From CAYLNC01 sp964534415 (GTDB lineage Bacteria > Patescibacteriota > Minisyncoccia > Phycocordibacterales > JAACPR01), in assembly GCA_964534415.1 (NCBI GenBank), contig CAZHOL010000005.1, forward strand, positions 1 to 40,354: 40,354 nt of DNA, given 5' to 3'. The first letter of the stretch is position 1; each line of letters starts with the position of its first letter. Shown here one piece after another: positions 32,010 through 40,299 of this stretch. The notes under the pieces are model-generated. The model had not been told where the DNA came from. It made no database searches and was given only the letters and a program-made list of their open reading frames with translations. The position numbers were made by a program, and so were the translations under genes.

Positions 32010-33167
32010 ATGCCACAAGTAAAACCGGAGATCGAGACTTTCGCTCGAATCAAGGTTGTTGGTGTTGGAGGTTCAGGACTGAATGTCGTGAATCACATGA
32101 TCAACAGCAAAGTTAAAGGGGTCGAATTCATTGCCATCAACACCGATGCGCAAGATTTGCACGGCTGTCTCGCCAAGAAAAAAATTCACATCGGAAAAAA
32201 CCTAACCAAAGGTCTAGGTGCCGGTATGAATCCTGAAATCGGCCGACGCGCAATCGAAGAAACAAAAGAAGAAGTTCAAGAGGCAATCAAAGGTGCCGAC
32301 ATGGTTTTCTTGACTTGCGGTCTAGGAGGAGGAACAGGTTCAGGTGCATCTGCAGTCGCTGCAGCAATTGCGCGCGAGACTAATGCTCTAACTGTTGCTG
32401 TTGTTACCAAACCATTTTTCTTTGAAGGAAAACACCGAATGCGAATTGCAGAAAATGCTCTCGCGGAATTACGCAAAGAAGTTGATGCAATCGTAGTCAT
32501 TCCAAACGATCGTCTTTTGAATCAAATTTCAAAAGAGACAACTGCGATGAACGCTTTCGCAATGTGTGATGATGTTTTGAAACAGGCAGTAGAAGGAATT
32601 TCTGACCTTATCACAACTCCTGGAATCATTAATATCGACTTTGCCGATGTTCGAGCAATTTTGAAAGATTCTGGTTCAGCTCTCATGGGGGTTGGAATCG
32701 CAAGTGGTGACAAGCGCGCTGAGGAGGCCGCAAAAATGGCTATTAATTCCCCACTTCTCGATATTTCTATCAATGGTGCCCAGGGTATTCTATTCTCAAT
32801 CGCTGGTGGCGACGATTTGACAATGCACGAAATCCAAGAGGCGGCGAAAATTATTACAGAGACAATGGACGAAGATGCCAAAGTTATTTTCGGAACAGTT
32901 AATGACGCAAATCTAAAGAAGGGTGAAGTTAAAGTTACAATCATTGCTGCGGGATTTCCAGAAACTGGCCCAAAGAAATCATTATTCGGCGGAATAATTA
33001 AAGAAGAGCCAAAGGTTGAGGAGCCAAAAGGAAAAATCTTCAACAGCATTCCTGTCGAAAGACACGAGGATAAGCCAGAGAAAAAAGAAACCAAAGCTCT
33101 CGTCACAGAAGACAATGACGACGAATGGGGCGCGGTTCCTTCTTTCTTGAGAAGAAATAGAAAATAA
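32010..33167 (+). CDS. ftsZ: Cell division protein FtsZ
   Basis: 385-aa tubulin-like GTPase forming the division ring. Nucleotide motifs: KVVGVGGSGLNVVNHM, the tubulin signature GLGGGTGSGAS (about 104-114) and the T7 loop region NIDFADVRAIL with the catalytic acidic residue. A flexible linker (about 325-365) leads to the C-terminal peptide DDEWGAVPSFLRRNRK, the conserved FtsA/ZipA-binding tail (PSFLRR). Adjacent ftsA supplies the expected partner. A terminator follows. Confidence 0.97.
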   Translation: MPQVKPEIETFARIKVVGVGGSGLNVVNHMINSKVKGVEFIAINTDAQDLHGCLAKKKIHIGKNLTKGLGAGMNPEIGRRAIEETKEEVQEAIKGADMVFLTCGLGGGTGSGASAVAAAIARETNALTVAVVTKPFFFEGKHRMRIAENALAELRKEVDAIVVIPNDRLLNQISKETTAMNAFAMCDDVLKQAVEGISDLITTPGIINIDFADVRAILKDSGSALMGVGIASGDKRAEEAAKMAINSPLLDISINGAQGILFSIAGGDDLTMHEIQEAAKIITETMDEDAKVIFGTVNDANLKKGEVKVTIIAAGFPETGPKKSLFGGIIKEEPKVEEPKGKIFNSIPVERHEDKPEKKETKALVTEDNDDEWGAVPSFLRRNRK

Positions 33168-33173
33168 AGCAAA

Positions 33174-33216
33174 ACAAAAACCGCTTTCAATAAACCTAGA
33201 GGCGGTTTTTGTTTTG
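33174..33216 (+). terminator. Terminator of ftsZ
   Basis: ACAAAAACCGC pairs with GCGGTTTTTGT around a 17-nt loop and ends in T-rich sequence; its right arm overlaps the presumed -35 region of trxB. Confidence 0.75.
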
Positions 33217-33228
33217 TACGACATGTGG

Positions 33229-33234
33229 TAACAT
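33229..33234 (+). promoter_or_regulatory. -10 box of trxB (leaderless geometry)
   Basis: TAACAT with an upstream TG, 7 nt before the ATG at 33242. Confidence 0.55.
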
Positions 33235-33241
33235 ATTTGTC

Positions 33242-34159
33242 ATGTATGAATTAACAATTATTGGAGGAGGCCCAGCTGGCGTATCTGCCGGAGTATATGC
33301 TGGGCGGAAACATTTGAAGACCCTATTTCTAACTGACTCGTTTGGAGGTCAGAGCACTGTATCTTCTGGAATTGAAAATTGGATTGGCGAAGTTAATATT
33401 TCTGGAAATGATTTAGCGAAAAAACTCGAGGAACATCTGCGCGCATATTCCGCTGAATTTGTTGATATCAAACCTTTCACTTTTGTAAATAAAATCAGCA
33501 AAATTGATGGTGGCTTTTCTATAGAAACAAACAATGGTGTATTCGAATCAAAAACCGTGCTAGTAGCAACAGGATCATCACGAAAAAAAATCACTGCAAA
33601 AAATGCCGACAAATTCGAGCACAAGGGCCTAACATACTGCGCATCTTGTGATGGACCTCTATTCAAAAACAAGAATCTCGTTGTAATTGGTGGTGGTAAT
33701 TCCGCTTTTGAGAGTGCTTCGCAATTATTGGCATACGCAAAAAGTGTCACGATCATTCATCGACGAAATGAATTTCGCGCTGAAGCTATAACAGTTGAAA
33801 AACTTAAACAAAATCCTAATCTCAAAATAATTTTGAATGCCGAAATTTCTGAGATTGTTGGAGAGTTTATGGTTTCCGGACTAAAATATATAGACAAAAA
33901 TGACGGTTCAGAAAAAGAAATTAAATGCGACGGTATCTTTGTTGAAATTGGAGCGGTTCCAAACATTTCCTTTGTAAAAGATTTAGTGGAAACATCAGCA
34001 AATGGAACAATAGTCATCGATCCTTGGAATCAAAAAACCTCTGTTGAAGGAATTTGGGCTGCGGGAGATTGTACAAATATTTTATACCACCAGAACAATA
34101 TTGCGGCGGGTGATGCAGTGCGCGCCCTCGAAGACGTTTTCGTACATTTGAAAGCTTAG
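33242..34159 (+). CDS. trxB: Thioredoxin reductase
   Basis: 305-aa FAD/NADPH flavoprotein. FAD dinucleotide motif GGGPAGVSAGVYAG near the N-terminus, redox-active CASC in TYCASCDGPLF (about 138-148), NADPH motif VVIGGGNSAFESA, and the C-terminal FAD block GIWAAGDCTN. It passes electrons from NADPH to thioredoxin. No trxA is in the window. A longer in-frame start at 33209 lies in the ftsZ terminator upstream of the -10 box and is rejected. Confidence 0.93.
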   Translation: MYELTIIGGGPAGVSAGVYAGRKHLKTLFLTDSFGGQSTVSSGIENWIGEVNISGNDLAKKLEEHLRAYSAEFVDIKPFTFVNKISKIDGGFSIETNNGVFESKTVLVATGSSRKKITAKNADKFEHKGLTYCASCDGPLFKNKNLVVIGGGNSAFESASQLLAYAKSVTIIHRRNEFRAEAITVEKLKQNPNLKIILNAEISEIVGEFMVSGLKYIDKNDGSEKEIKCDGIFVEIGAVPNISFVKDLVETSANGTIVIDPWNQKTSVEGIWAAGDCTNILYHQNNIAAGDAVRALEDVFVHLKA

Positions 34160-34197
34160 TTTTGTGGGGAAAGAATTATATTATCCCATTGATGTAG

Positions 34198-34203
34198 TAT
34201 AAT
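34198..34203 (+). promoter_or_regulatory. -10 box upstream of the first modular secreted protein
   Basis: TATAAT 28 nt before the ATG at 34232, giving a leader of about 21 nt without an SD. Confidence 0.45.
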
Positions 34204-34231
34204 TAATTCGTTATCAATTAATTATATATCC

Positions 34232-36586
34232 ATGCACAAAATTAGCATTTTATCACCATTTTTTTTGTTATTTGTTGCCATTTTTGTATCTTCAGTATTA
34301 TTTACGCCGACCAAAATTACACTCGCCCTCAGTTGGGATACGGTGTTTGAAGTAGTCCCAGGCCTACAACCCCTAGGGTTACTAGATGGAGATCTATTTG
34401 GTGTTGAACCAGGAGATATTTTTGGAAGTGGACAATCAGATAGTGATACTATCAAGAAAGCATACCAGAAATGTTTGGAGCGAGAACCTAGTGCAGAAGA
34501 GATTAAGTATCACCAAGATTTGATTTCACAAAAAACAGCGCGCGGCTTTAAAAAGGGCGGCGGAGCTAGTGTAGAAGAAATCGTTGTCGGTATCTGTAAT
34601 TCAGAAGAAGCTAAAAACAAAAAAGAAGACGGCGCTGAAGATCAATCTCCCAGCGAAACTTTTCTATGGAAACCAAAATCTGATTCTGACGGAAAATTAG
34701 TTGTGCTTCTCCCCTCCTCAATGCGTGGTCAAGTTGTAAGTGTCGCTGTTCAGAAGGACGGACAAACTCTCGACACTGGTAGATTTTCTGGAGACACACA
34801 CAACGGTATGCGACCTCACTTCCGCTTCCCAAAAGCAGGTGCCGATTACGGTAAAAATATTCAAGTTGTTTCAATGGGAACAACTGGAGCATGTGCATGG
34901 AAAATTGCTGATGGTGCAAAAAGAACTGAAGGTGTTAAATCAGAATGTGGTGCAACAGCTTTAAATGGAGGTGATATATCAGGGTTTGATATAAATGCGT
35001 ACATGAATAATATTACTGGCGGGACATTTTCAGGCGGATCTGCTAATTCTTGTACTCCATACGTAACACCAAGGCCTGGTCAAATTCCAGACAAAATTGA
35101 GGGTGTGTCATTAATCTCTGGCAAATCAAGCTTGACCGCATATCAAGAAGGATATCGCGCTTCATCATGGATGATGTTCCATAAAGGTGATTCAATTAAG
35201 TTGCGTGGTACTGGATACTTGTTGATCGCGTGGGAGAGCGAGGCTCATCATCCTAATGCTCCAGTTTCAAGTATTTTTACACCACCTCTCATGTCAGGTG
35301 ATATCACATATGTAGGTGATCTAAGAGATGATGGTAAAGGAAATGCCCACCTCCCAATTGGTGCTCCAGGTATGCACGCTTGGCCAGATGGTTCTGACTC
35401 CAGATTAAGACTATTTTGTATCGACGGAGATGCCACAATCACTAGCAAGGAGAACACTGGCGGAACACAGTGGTATAACATGATGATTGATGTCGTTCCT
35501 CCTGTTTGCGAGCCAGTAAAAAGAATTCAGACTAACTTTGTCCCCTACAATCAAAACATTGTGGATAGATGCGCAGCAAAATTAAAAACCGCATCTACAA
35601 CTGCTTCTACAAATAACAGTCAGAATACAATAAATACATATTTGCAAAGTTTGCTCGGAGGTACAACTACAAATAGCACTTCTACCACAAATTCTATTTC
35701 TAATTCAAAAACTTTAGCTATCTCCTGCGAGATATCAGACACTTCAATTGAAGTTGGCGAAGATACCGAAATTTCTGTCGACATTTCAGGTGGAAAATCT
35801 CCATACAAAATTAGATGGAGCGGAGATACTTCAAAGATTAGAAAAATCAGCAAGACAAAAAACGATCAGGACATAGAATTCAAGAAGGCAGGAAAATATG
35901 TTTTGGAAGTTAAAGTAACGGATGACGCGGGCAAAGAGGTTGAGGAAATCTGTTCAGCAATTACTGTTAGAGAGAAAGGTGCTAAAGAAGAAGTAGAGAT
36001 TAACAACTCAACTGTTGTAACTTCAAATCAATCTTCATCTGGTTCAAGCAGCTACCCATTTTACCGAGATTTAACAGTTGGTTCAGAAGGATCAGATGTA
36101 TCCGCACTGCAAGATTTTCTAATTTCAAATGGATATCTAGTGATGCCAGCAGGTGTTGCCAAAGGATACTTTGGAAACGTAACACGAGATGCTGTAATTA
36201 AGTGGCAAATTGCTCGTGGAATATCACCTGCGGCTGGATATTTTGGCACAAAATCAAGAGCAGCACTTTCTGGTTCTGCCGTAGTATCCTCTTCTTCAAA
36301 CACAACATCACAAAACACAAATAATGTAAATTATTCAGGCATTTGTTCTACAGCTAATCAAACAGCAGTACTCGGCGAATCTGGTCAGATAGTTACAGAC
36401 GTTCAATCGTTTTTGGTCTCAAAAGGGTTCCTAGTTATGCCTGAAAATACTAGCTATGGATATTTTGGAAAACTAACTGCAACAGCAATTGCAAATTATA
36501 TGGCAATCAAAGGTGTTAGCACAAACGGTTCATATATAGATCAAAATCTGCTTAGTGAAGTCAAAAAAGATTCGAATTGTAGATAG
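34232..36586 (+). CDS. Modular secreted protein A: DUF4214-like, PKD-like, two PG-binding domains
   Basis: 784 aa. Signal peptide (about 1-34); a DUF4214-like helical segment (KKAYQKCLEREPSAEEIKYHQD, ending in CNSEEAKNKKEDGAED); a conserved module starting FLWKPKSDSDGKLVVLLPSSMRG at about 144-235; a unique middle (about 275-440, Trp/Gly-rich, GDSIKLRGTGYLLIAWESE); an Ig/PKD-like domain (about 496-578); and two peptidoglycan-binding type 1 modules (609-681 and 701-784) with TVGSEGSDVSALQDFLISNGYLVMP spacing. It is paralogous to 37071-39554, which has an esterase in place of the unique middle. Probably binds the cell wall and presents the central domain outside; function of that domain unknown. 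Confidence 0.8.
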   Translation: MHKISILSPFFLLFVAIFVSSVLFTPTKITLALSWDTVFEVVPGLQPLGLLDGDLFGVEPGDIFGSGQSDSDTIKKAYQKCLEREPSAEEIKYHQDLISQKTARGFKKGGGASVEEIVVGICNSEEAKNKKEDGAEDQSPSETFLWKPKSDSDGKLVVLLPSSMRGQVVSVAVQKDGQTLDTGRFSGDTHNGMRPHFRFPKAGADYGKNIQVVSMGTTGACAWKIADGAKRTEGVKSECGATALNGGDISGFDINAYMNNITGGTFSGGSANSCTPYVTPRPGQIPDKIEGVSLISGKSSLTAYQEGYRASSWMMFHKGDSIKLRGTGYLLIAWESEAHHPNAPVSSIFTPPLMSGDITYVGDLRDDGKGNAHLPIGAPGMHAWPDGSDSRLRLFCIDGDATITSKENTGGTQWYNMMIDVVPPVCEPVKRIQTNFVPYNQNIVDRCAAKLKTASTTASTNNSQNTINTYLQSLLGGTTTNSTSTTNSISNSKTLAISCEISDTSIEVGEDTEISVDISGGKSPYKIRWSGDTSKIRKISKTKNDQDIEFKKAGKYVLEVKVTDDAGKEVEEICSAITVREKGAKEEVEINNSTVVTSNQSSSGSSSYPFYRDLTVGSEGSDVSALQDFLISNGYLVMPAGVAKGYFGNVTRDAVIKWQIARGISPAAGYFGTKSRAALSGSAVVSSSSNTTSQNTNNVNYSGICSTANQTAVLGESGQIVTDVQSFLVSKGFLVMPENTSYGYFGKLTATAIANYMAIKGVSTNGSYIDQNLLSEVKKDSNCR
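35855..35949 (+). repeat. 95-bp identical segment, copy 1
   Basis: Base-for-base identical to 38808-38902 within the PKD-like domains of the two paralogues; flanking coding sequence differs at synonymous sites. Confidence 0.95.
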
Positions 36587-36657
36587 TGTGGAACAACTAG
36601 CAGAAAAAAACAAATACAGTGTATAATTTAAATATTATTATCATTTAAATTATAATT

Positions 36658-37065
36658 ATGAGCACAAGAAAAATATTATTGTTTTTTGTCTTGTTTGCAC
36701 TTTTTATGTTGTCGAAAAGTGTTTCAGCAGAAAGCAGAGCGACGCTGTATATTCCGCAGTCAAGTTATCCTCACACTTCAATTTTTGTTGTACAAAACTT
36801 GGACAAAGGCCCTGTTCCCCATCACGATATCTTGGAAAAATATAAGGCAAACGAATCCGGCACCTATACACTTCAATATAGCGGTCAGCACTATGCGCAA
36901 GTTAACAAAAATATTTTAATACTCGCATGGGGACGAAGACCTACACATTGTGGAGAAATGGAGGGATGTAATGGTTTTGCTTTTAGAATTGCGAACCCTG
37001 CTCAGTACACAATTTCTACAGGAAACGGCGACGGGGTTGATATAACAGGTATTACCGATCATTAA
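36658..37065 (+). CDS. Small secreted protein of unknown function
   Basis: 135 aa. Signal peptide of about 24 residues ending in SVSAES, then a domain of about 110 residues, beta-rich by appearance, with two Cys close together (HCGEMEGCNGF), likely a disulfide. I do not recognise the family. It lies between the two modular paralogues, 5 nt before the second, so it is probably co-expressed and exported with it. TATAAT at 36622-36627 would give a leader of about 25 nt. Confidence 0.7.
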   Translation: MSTRKILLFFVLFALFMLSKSVSAESRATLYIPQSSYPHTSIFVVQNLDKGPVPHHDILEKYKANESGTYTLQYSGQHYAQVNKNILILAWGRRPTHCGEMEGCNGFAFRIANPAQYTISTGNGDGVDITGITDH

Positions 37066-37070
37066 AAAAC

Positions 37071-39554
37071 ATGAAATTAAACTTAAAAAAGTACATTATT
37101 TTATTAGTCGCATTAATAGCTATTTCAGCATTTCAGTTAGTTGAAGCAAAAACATATTCTTCACAGAAATCGTGCGAGTCTAGCGAAGGAACAAAGTGTG
37201 AACCAGGTGGAATAAGAGGTACGTGGTTATCCAAATCTGGAGGTGGTTCTAGTTCTTCTTCTTACACATCCACTTGTACATCACTTCCAACAGGAAGCAG
37301 TTATGAGGCAATAATGGAATGCGCTGCGAAAGATTCAGTGACTAGAGCATATGAAGAATGTTTGGGTAGATCACCCGACTCGGAAGGTTATGATTTTCAT
37401 ATGAATTTAATTACCTCTGGCCAGAAATCAGGAGATCAAATTTATAATGATATTTGTAACTCTGAAGAAGCAAAAAACAAGGACGAGTCAGGTGCAGAAG
37501 ATGGATCTGCAAGTAATCAGTTTTTGTGGAAACCAACTTCTGATAGCGACGGAAAGCTGGTAGTGCTTCTACCAAACTCAATGAGAGGAGATGTTACTTC
37601 AGCGGCAGTTACAAGAGGAATGCAAACAATAGACATTGGAAAATTTTCTGGTGACGAGCACAACGGAATGAGACCACACTTCAGATTTCCCAAAAAGGGT
37701 TCTGAATACGGAACAAACGTACAGTTAGTTGCTATGACTAGCTCGGGCGCTTGTTCTTGGACAATACCAAATGGTGCAGAGAGATTTGAAGCAGGTGAAG
37801 GAAATTGCGGACCTGACGCAGGACTCATGGGAGGAATGTTCGGAGTCGGCGGTCCCGGAGGTTTTATATATGACCCTAATGGTGGAGTAGGTGAAACTTC
37901 AATAGAAAGCCAGCCGGAATATTGTCTCTACGGAGAAAGCACCAATCCCCCATCAAAAAATATTAAAGTGATGATGATGGGAGATTCAAATACTGTCGGT
38001 GTAGGTAATCCTGGCACAACTGACCAGATAAATGTTATTGGTTACAGAAAATATTTAAAAGATACATTGGTGGCAGCAAAATTTACAGTTGATTTTGTTG
38101 GATCACAATGTAACGGTAGTAGCTTTATGTCAGACTGTCAGCATGAAGGATATTCTGGAATGGGAATAGCAAAATTACAATCTAGAGTTAGTGCTGGTGC
38201 AATTAAAACATACAAGCCAGACGTAGTTACAATTTTAGTCGGTAGTAATGATATGTGGGTTTCTCTGTCGAATCGCTCACCTATTTCAGACTCACTTGCT
38301 AATACTAGAGTTTCTGACTTAGGTAAATTAATTGATAGTATACACAAAGACGCTCCGTCTGCATTAGTTATTGTTGCAAAGCCAGCAACTCCAAACACAG
38401 CAACTAGACCACTCGGAATATACAGAAATGGTATAGATACTTTGGCAACCACAAGGTCATATGTCAAAGTTGTTGATTTTTCCGGATTTTCAAATGATGG
38501 CACACACTACAAACCGGCAGGATTTGAAAAGATAGCGGCGGCATTTGCAGGAAAAATAAAGGAATTTAGATCTTCGTGTAATAAGGCTCCAATTGTTTCA
38601 AATACCGGAACAAACTCAACAACGACAACAAGCACAAGCACATCGACGGTTTCTGCATCAAATGAACTGGTTATAGATTGCCGAATATCAGATACTTCAA
38701 TCGAAGTTGGCGAAGATACTGAAATCTCTGTAAAAATTTCAGGTGGAGATTCTCCATATGAAATTCGTTGGAGTGGAGATACTTCGAAAATTCAAAAGAT
38801 TAGCAAAACAAAAAACGATCAGGACATAGAATTCAAGAAGGCAGGAAAATATGTTTTGGAAGTTAAAGTAACGGATGACGCGGGCAAAGAGGTTGAGGAA
38901 ATTTGTTCTGCAATTAATGTGTATGAAAAGGATGCGGAACCAGAGGAAGAAGCGGTAAATTCAACTGACTACACAACTCCAACATATACGGCTCCGACAG
39001 TTTCGTTCTATCGCGACTTAACAGTTGGTTCAGAAGGCGCAGATGTCACTGCCCTTCAGGAATATTTGATTGCTCGCGGTTTCCTAACGATGCCGGCGGG
39101 TGTTGCCAAGGGATATTTTGGTGAGTTAACAAGGTCAGCAGTTGCACGATGGCAATCAAGCGTTGGATTAACTCCAGCGGCTGGATATTTCGGACAGAAA
39201 TCTCGAACATACATCGCAACAGGTGTAATCCCCGCCTCAGCAACGCCAACATATGTTGCACCGGCGCAGACAGTCACAACACCAAAACCAGCGGTTTCAG
39301 CCGCATCGTGTGTGAATGTAACTAAGACACTTAACTATCAGGAATCTAGTGCAGATGTCGCCAAGGTTCAGACCTTCCTTGAAATGAAGGGTTACCTAAC
39401 AATGCCAGAGGGTGCAGCCAAGGGTACATACGGCAAATTGACGGCTACCGCTATTGCAAACTACATGGCTTCGAAAAATATTAGCACCAGTGGCGTCATT
39501 GCAGACGAGAGTGTTCTGTCTCAGATTCGAAAAGATACTGGTTGTGCGAATTAA
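37071..39554 (+). CDS. Modular secreted SGNH hydrolase with PKD-like and two PG-binding domains
   Basis: 827 aa. Signal peptide (about 1-26); DUF4214-like segment (about 90-140, RAYEECLGRSPDSEGYDFHMN); the FLWKPTSDSDGKLVVLLPNSMRG module (about 151-245) shared with 34232-36586; an SGNH/GDSL esterase domain (about 297-502) with GDSN at 304-307 (nucleophile Ser306), GSND at 391-394 and DGTH at 476-479 (Asp476, His479); a PKD-like domain (about 533-620); and two peptidoglycan-binding modules (645-720, 747-827). SGNH enzymes of this type deacylate glycans, so a wall- or host-glycan esterase is plausible (inference). Cotranscription with the small secreted protein is likely. Confidence 0.85.
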   Translation: MKLNLKKYIILLVALIAISAFQLVEAKTYSSQKSCESSEGTKCEPGGIRGTWLSKSGGGSSSSSYTSTCTSLPTGSSYEAIMECAAKDSVTRAYEECLGRSPDSEGYDFHMNLITSGQKSGDQIYNDICNSEEAKNKDESGAEDGSASNQFLWKPTSDSDGKLVVLLPNSMRGDVTSAAVTRGMQTIDIGKFSGDEHNGMRPHFRFPKKGSEYGTNVQLVAMTSSGACSWTIPNGAERFEAGEGNCGPDAGLMGGMFGVGGPGGFIYDPNGGVGETSIESQPEYCLYGESTNPPSKNIKVMMMGDSNTVGVGNPGTTDQINVIGYRKYLKDTLVAAKFTVDFVGSQCNGSSFMSDCQHEGYSGMGIAKLQSRVSAGAIKTYKPDVVTILVGSNDMWVSLSNRSPISDSLANTRVSDLGKLIDSIHKDAPSALVIVAKPATPNTATRPLGIYRNGIDTLATTRSYVKVVDFSGFSNDGTHYKPAGFEKIAAAFAGKIKEFRSSCNKAPIVSNTGTNSTTTTSTSTSTVSASNELVIDCRISDTSIEVGEDTEISVKISGGDSPYEIRWSGDTSKIQKISKTKNDQDIEFKKAGKYVLEVKVTDDAGKEVEEICSAINVYEKDAEPEEEAVNSTDYTTPTYTAPTVSFYRDLTVGSEGADVTALQEYLIARGFLTMPAGVAKGYFGELTRSAVARWQSSVGLTPAAGYFGQKSRTYIATGVIPASATPTYVAPAQTVTTPKPAVSAASCVNVTKTLNYQESSADVAKVQTFLEMKGYLTMPEGAAKGTYGKLTATAIANYMASKNISTSGVIADESVLSQIRKDTGCAN
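38808..38902 (+). repeat. 95-bp identical segment, copy 2
   Basis: Second copy of 35855-35949. Confidence 0.95.
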
Positions 39555-39572
39555 TTAGCTGAAGTTTAAACA

Positions 39573-39608
39573 AAAAACGTCCGATTGTTGTCGGGCGTTT
39601 TATTGTTT
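39573..39608 (+). terminator. Terminator of the modular secreted cluster
   Basis: AAAACGTCCGA/TCGGGCGTTTT stem with one G-U pair and a 6-nt loop, followed by ATTGTTT. Confidence 0.85.
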
Positions 39609-39619
39609 AAGATGGTGAG

Positions 39620-39629
39620 CCTTCTCGAG
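39620..39629 (+). repeat. CCTTCTCGAG repeat, copy 1
   Basis: 10-mer shared with the two copies at 39693 and 40268; the only cluster of this sequence I found in the window. Confidence 0.6.
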
Positions 39630-39692
39630 ATAGAACCAAATGGTTTATTGCACTGCAAGCTGGATTAGACTGCTTTTAAAAGATTATTAAGA

Positions 39693-39703
39693 CCCTTCTC
39701 GAG
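39693..39703 (+). repeat. CCCTTCTCGAG repeat, copy 2
   Basis: 11-mer identical to 40268-40278; lies just downstream of the stop of the gene at 39727-40245. Confidence 0.65.
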
Positions 39704-39726
39704 AGAGTATGAAATAGCAATTATTT

Positions 39727-40245
39727 CTAAGACTTAGAATTACTACTTCCATATTTATTAAACAAAGATTTAGCATGTTCTTTAGAAATTGATTTTATAT
39801 AGAAAATATCATCACCATATTCATTTGGAACATCCCACAAATCATGTTTTACCAATGGTCCCCATGCCCATTTAGAAATGACTTTATTCCCAGTTAACTT
39901 GCCAATGTGAGTAATGCTTTCAGGATATTGTTCTAGATCTTGATATGCAACATAATCTCCATCTGAAGGAAATTCTGTTTTTTGTAGTTCACCGATAGTA
40001 AGTAAATATTTAAAAAACGAATCATAAATAAAGCCCCTTGTTTCTCTTAGTATCTCAGTGTCTTCATATAGTCCAAGAACATAAACAAAACAATTATAAT
40101 TTTGTATTTCTTTGGGTGGGTCGGCCAAAATTTCTAATTCAGTCGGCAAAAGGTGTTTGGTGTTCTGTACGAATAATTCTGGTTGCCACCAATCATTAGT
40201 ATCATTTTTCATGATAATTTTATCTAATTGCTTACGATCTATCAT
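39727..40245 (-). CDS. Unknown protein, possible NlpC/P60- or CHAP-like Cys-His fold
   Basis: 172 aa, no signal peptide or membrane segment, rich in aromatic residues. The order NCFVYVLGL (candidate Cys), then SDGDYVAYQD, then ITHIGKLTGNKVISKWAWG (candidate His) and KHDLWDVPNEYGD resembles papain-like amidase folds in which Cys precedes a strand-borne His. This is pattern resemblance only. The ATG is 6 nt after TATAAT (40257-40252, extended by TG), so it is probably leaderless. It is a lone gene framed by 11-bp direct repeats and next to tRNA-Glu. Could be a mobile or defence-type cassette, or an ordinary orphan. Confidence 0.6.
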   Translation of the reverse strand: MIDRKQLDKIIMKNDTNDWWQPELFVQNTKHLLPTELEILADPPKEIQNYNCFVYVLGLYEDTEILRETRGFIYDSFFKYLLTIGELQKTEFPSDGDYVAYQDLEQYPESITHIGKLTGNKVISKWAWGPLVKHDLWDVPNEYGDDIFYIKSISKEHAKSLFNKYGSSNSKS

Positions 40246-40251
40246 AATAAA

Positions 40252-40257
40252 ATTATA
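40252..40257 (-). promoter_or_regulatory. Extended -10 of the terminal gene (leaderless geometry)
   Basis: TGATATAAT on the minus strand, 6 nt before the ATG at 40245. Confidence 0.6.
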
Positions 40258-40267
40258 TCATATTCAA

Positions 40268-40278
40268 CCCTTCTCGAG
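40268..40278 (+). repeat. CCCTTCTCGAG repeat, copy 3
   Basis: 11-mer identical to 39693-39703, 22 bp from the 3' end of tRNA-Glu. Confidence 0.65.
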
Positions 40279-40299
40279 CGCTTTCACTACCTCTCTAAT

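Noticed and set aside
32522..33190. 222-codon antisense frame within ftsZ
   Set aside because: Ser/Ile/Phe-rich low-complexity translation typical of an antisense shadow of ftsZ.
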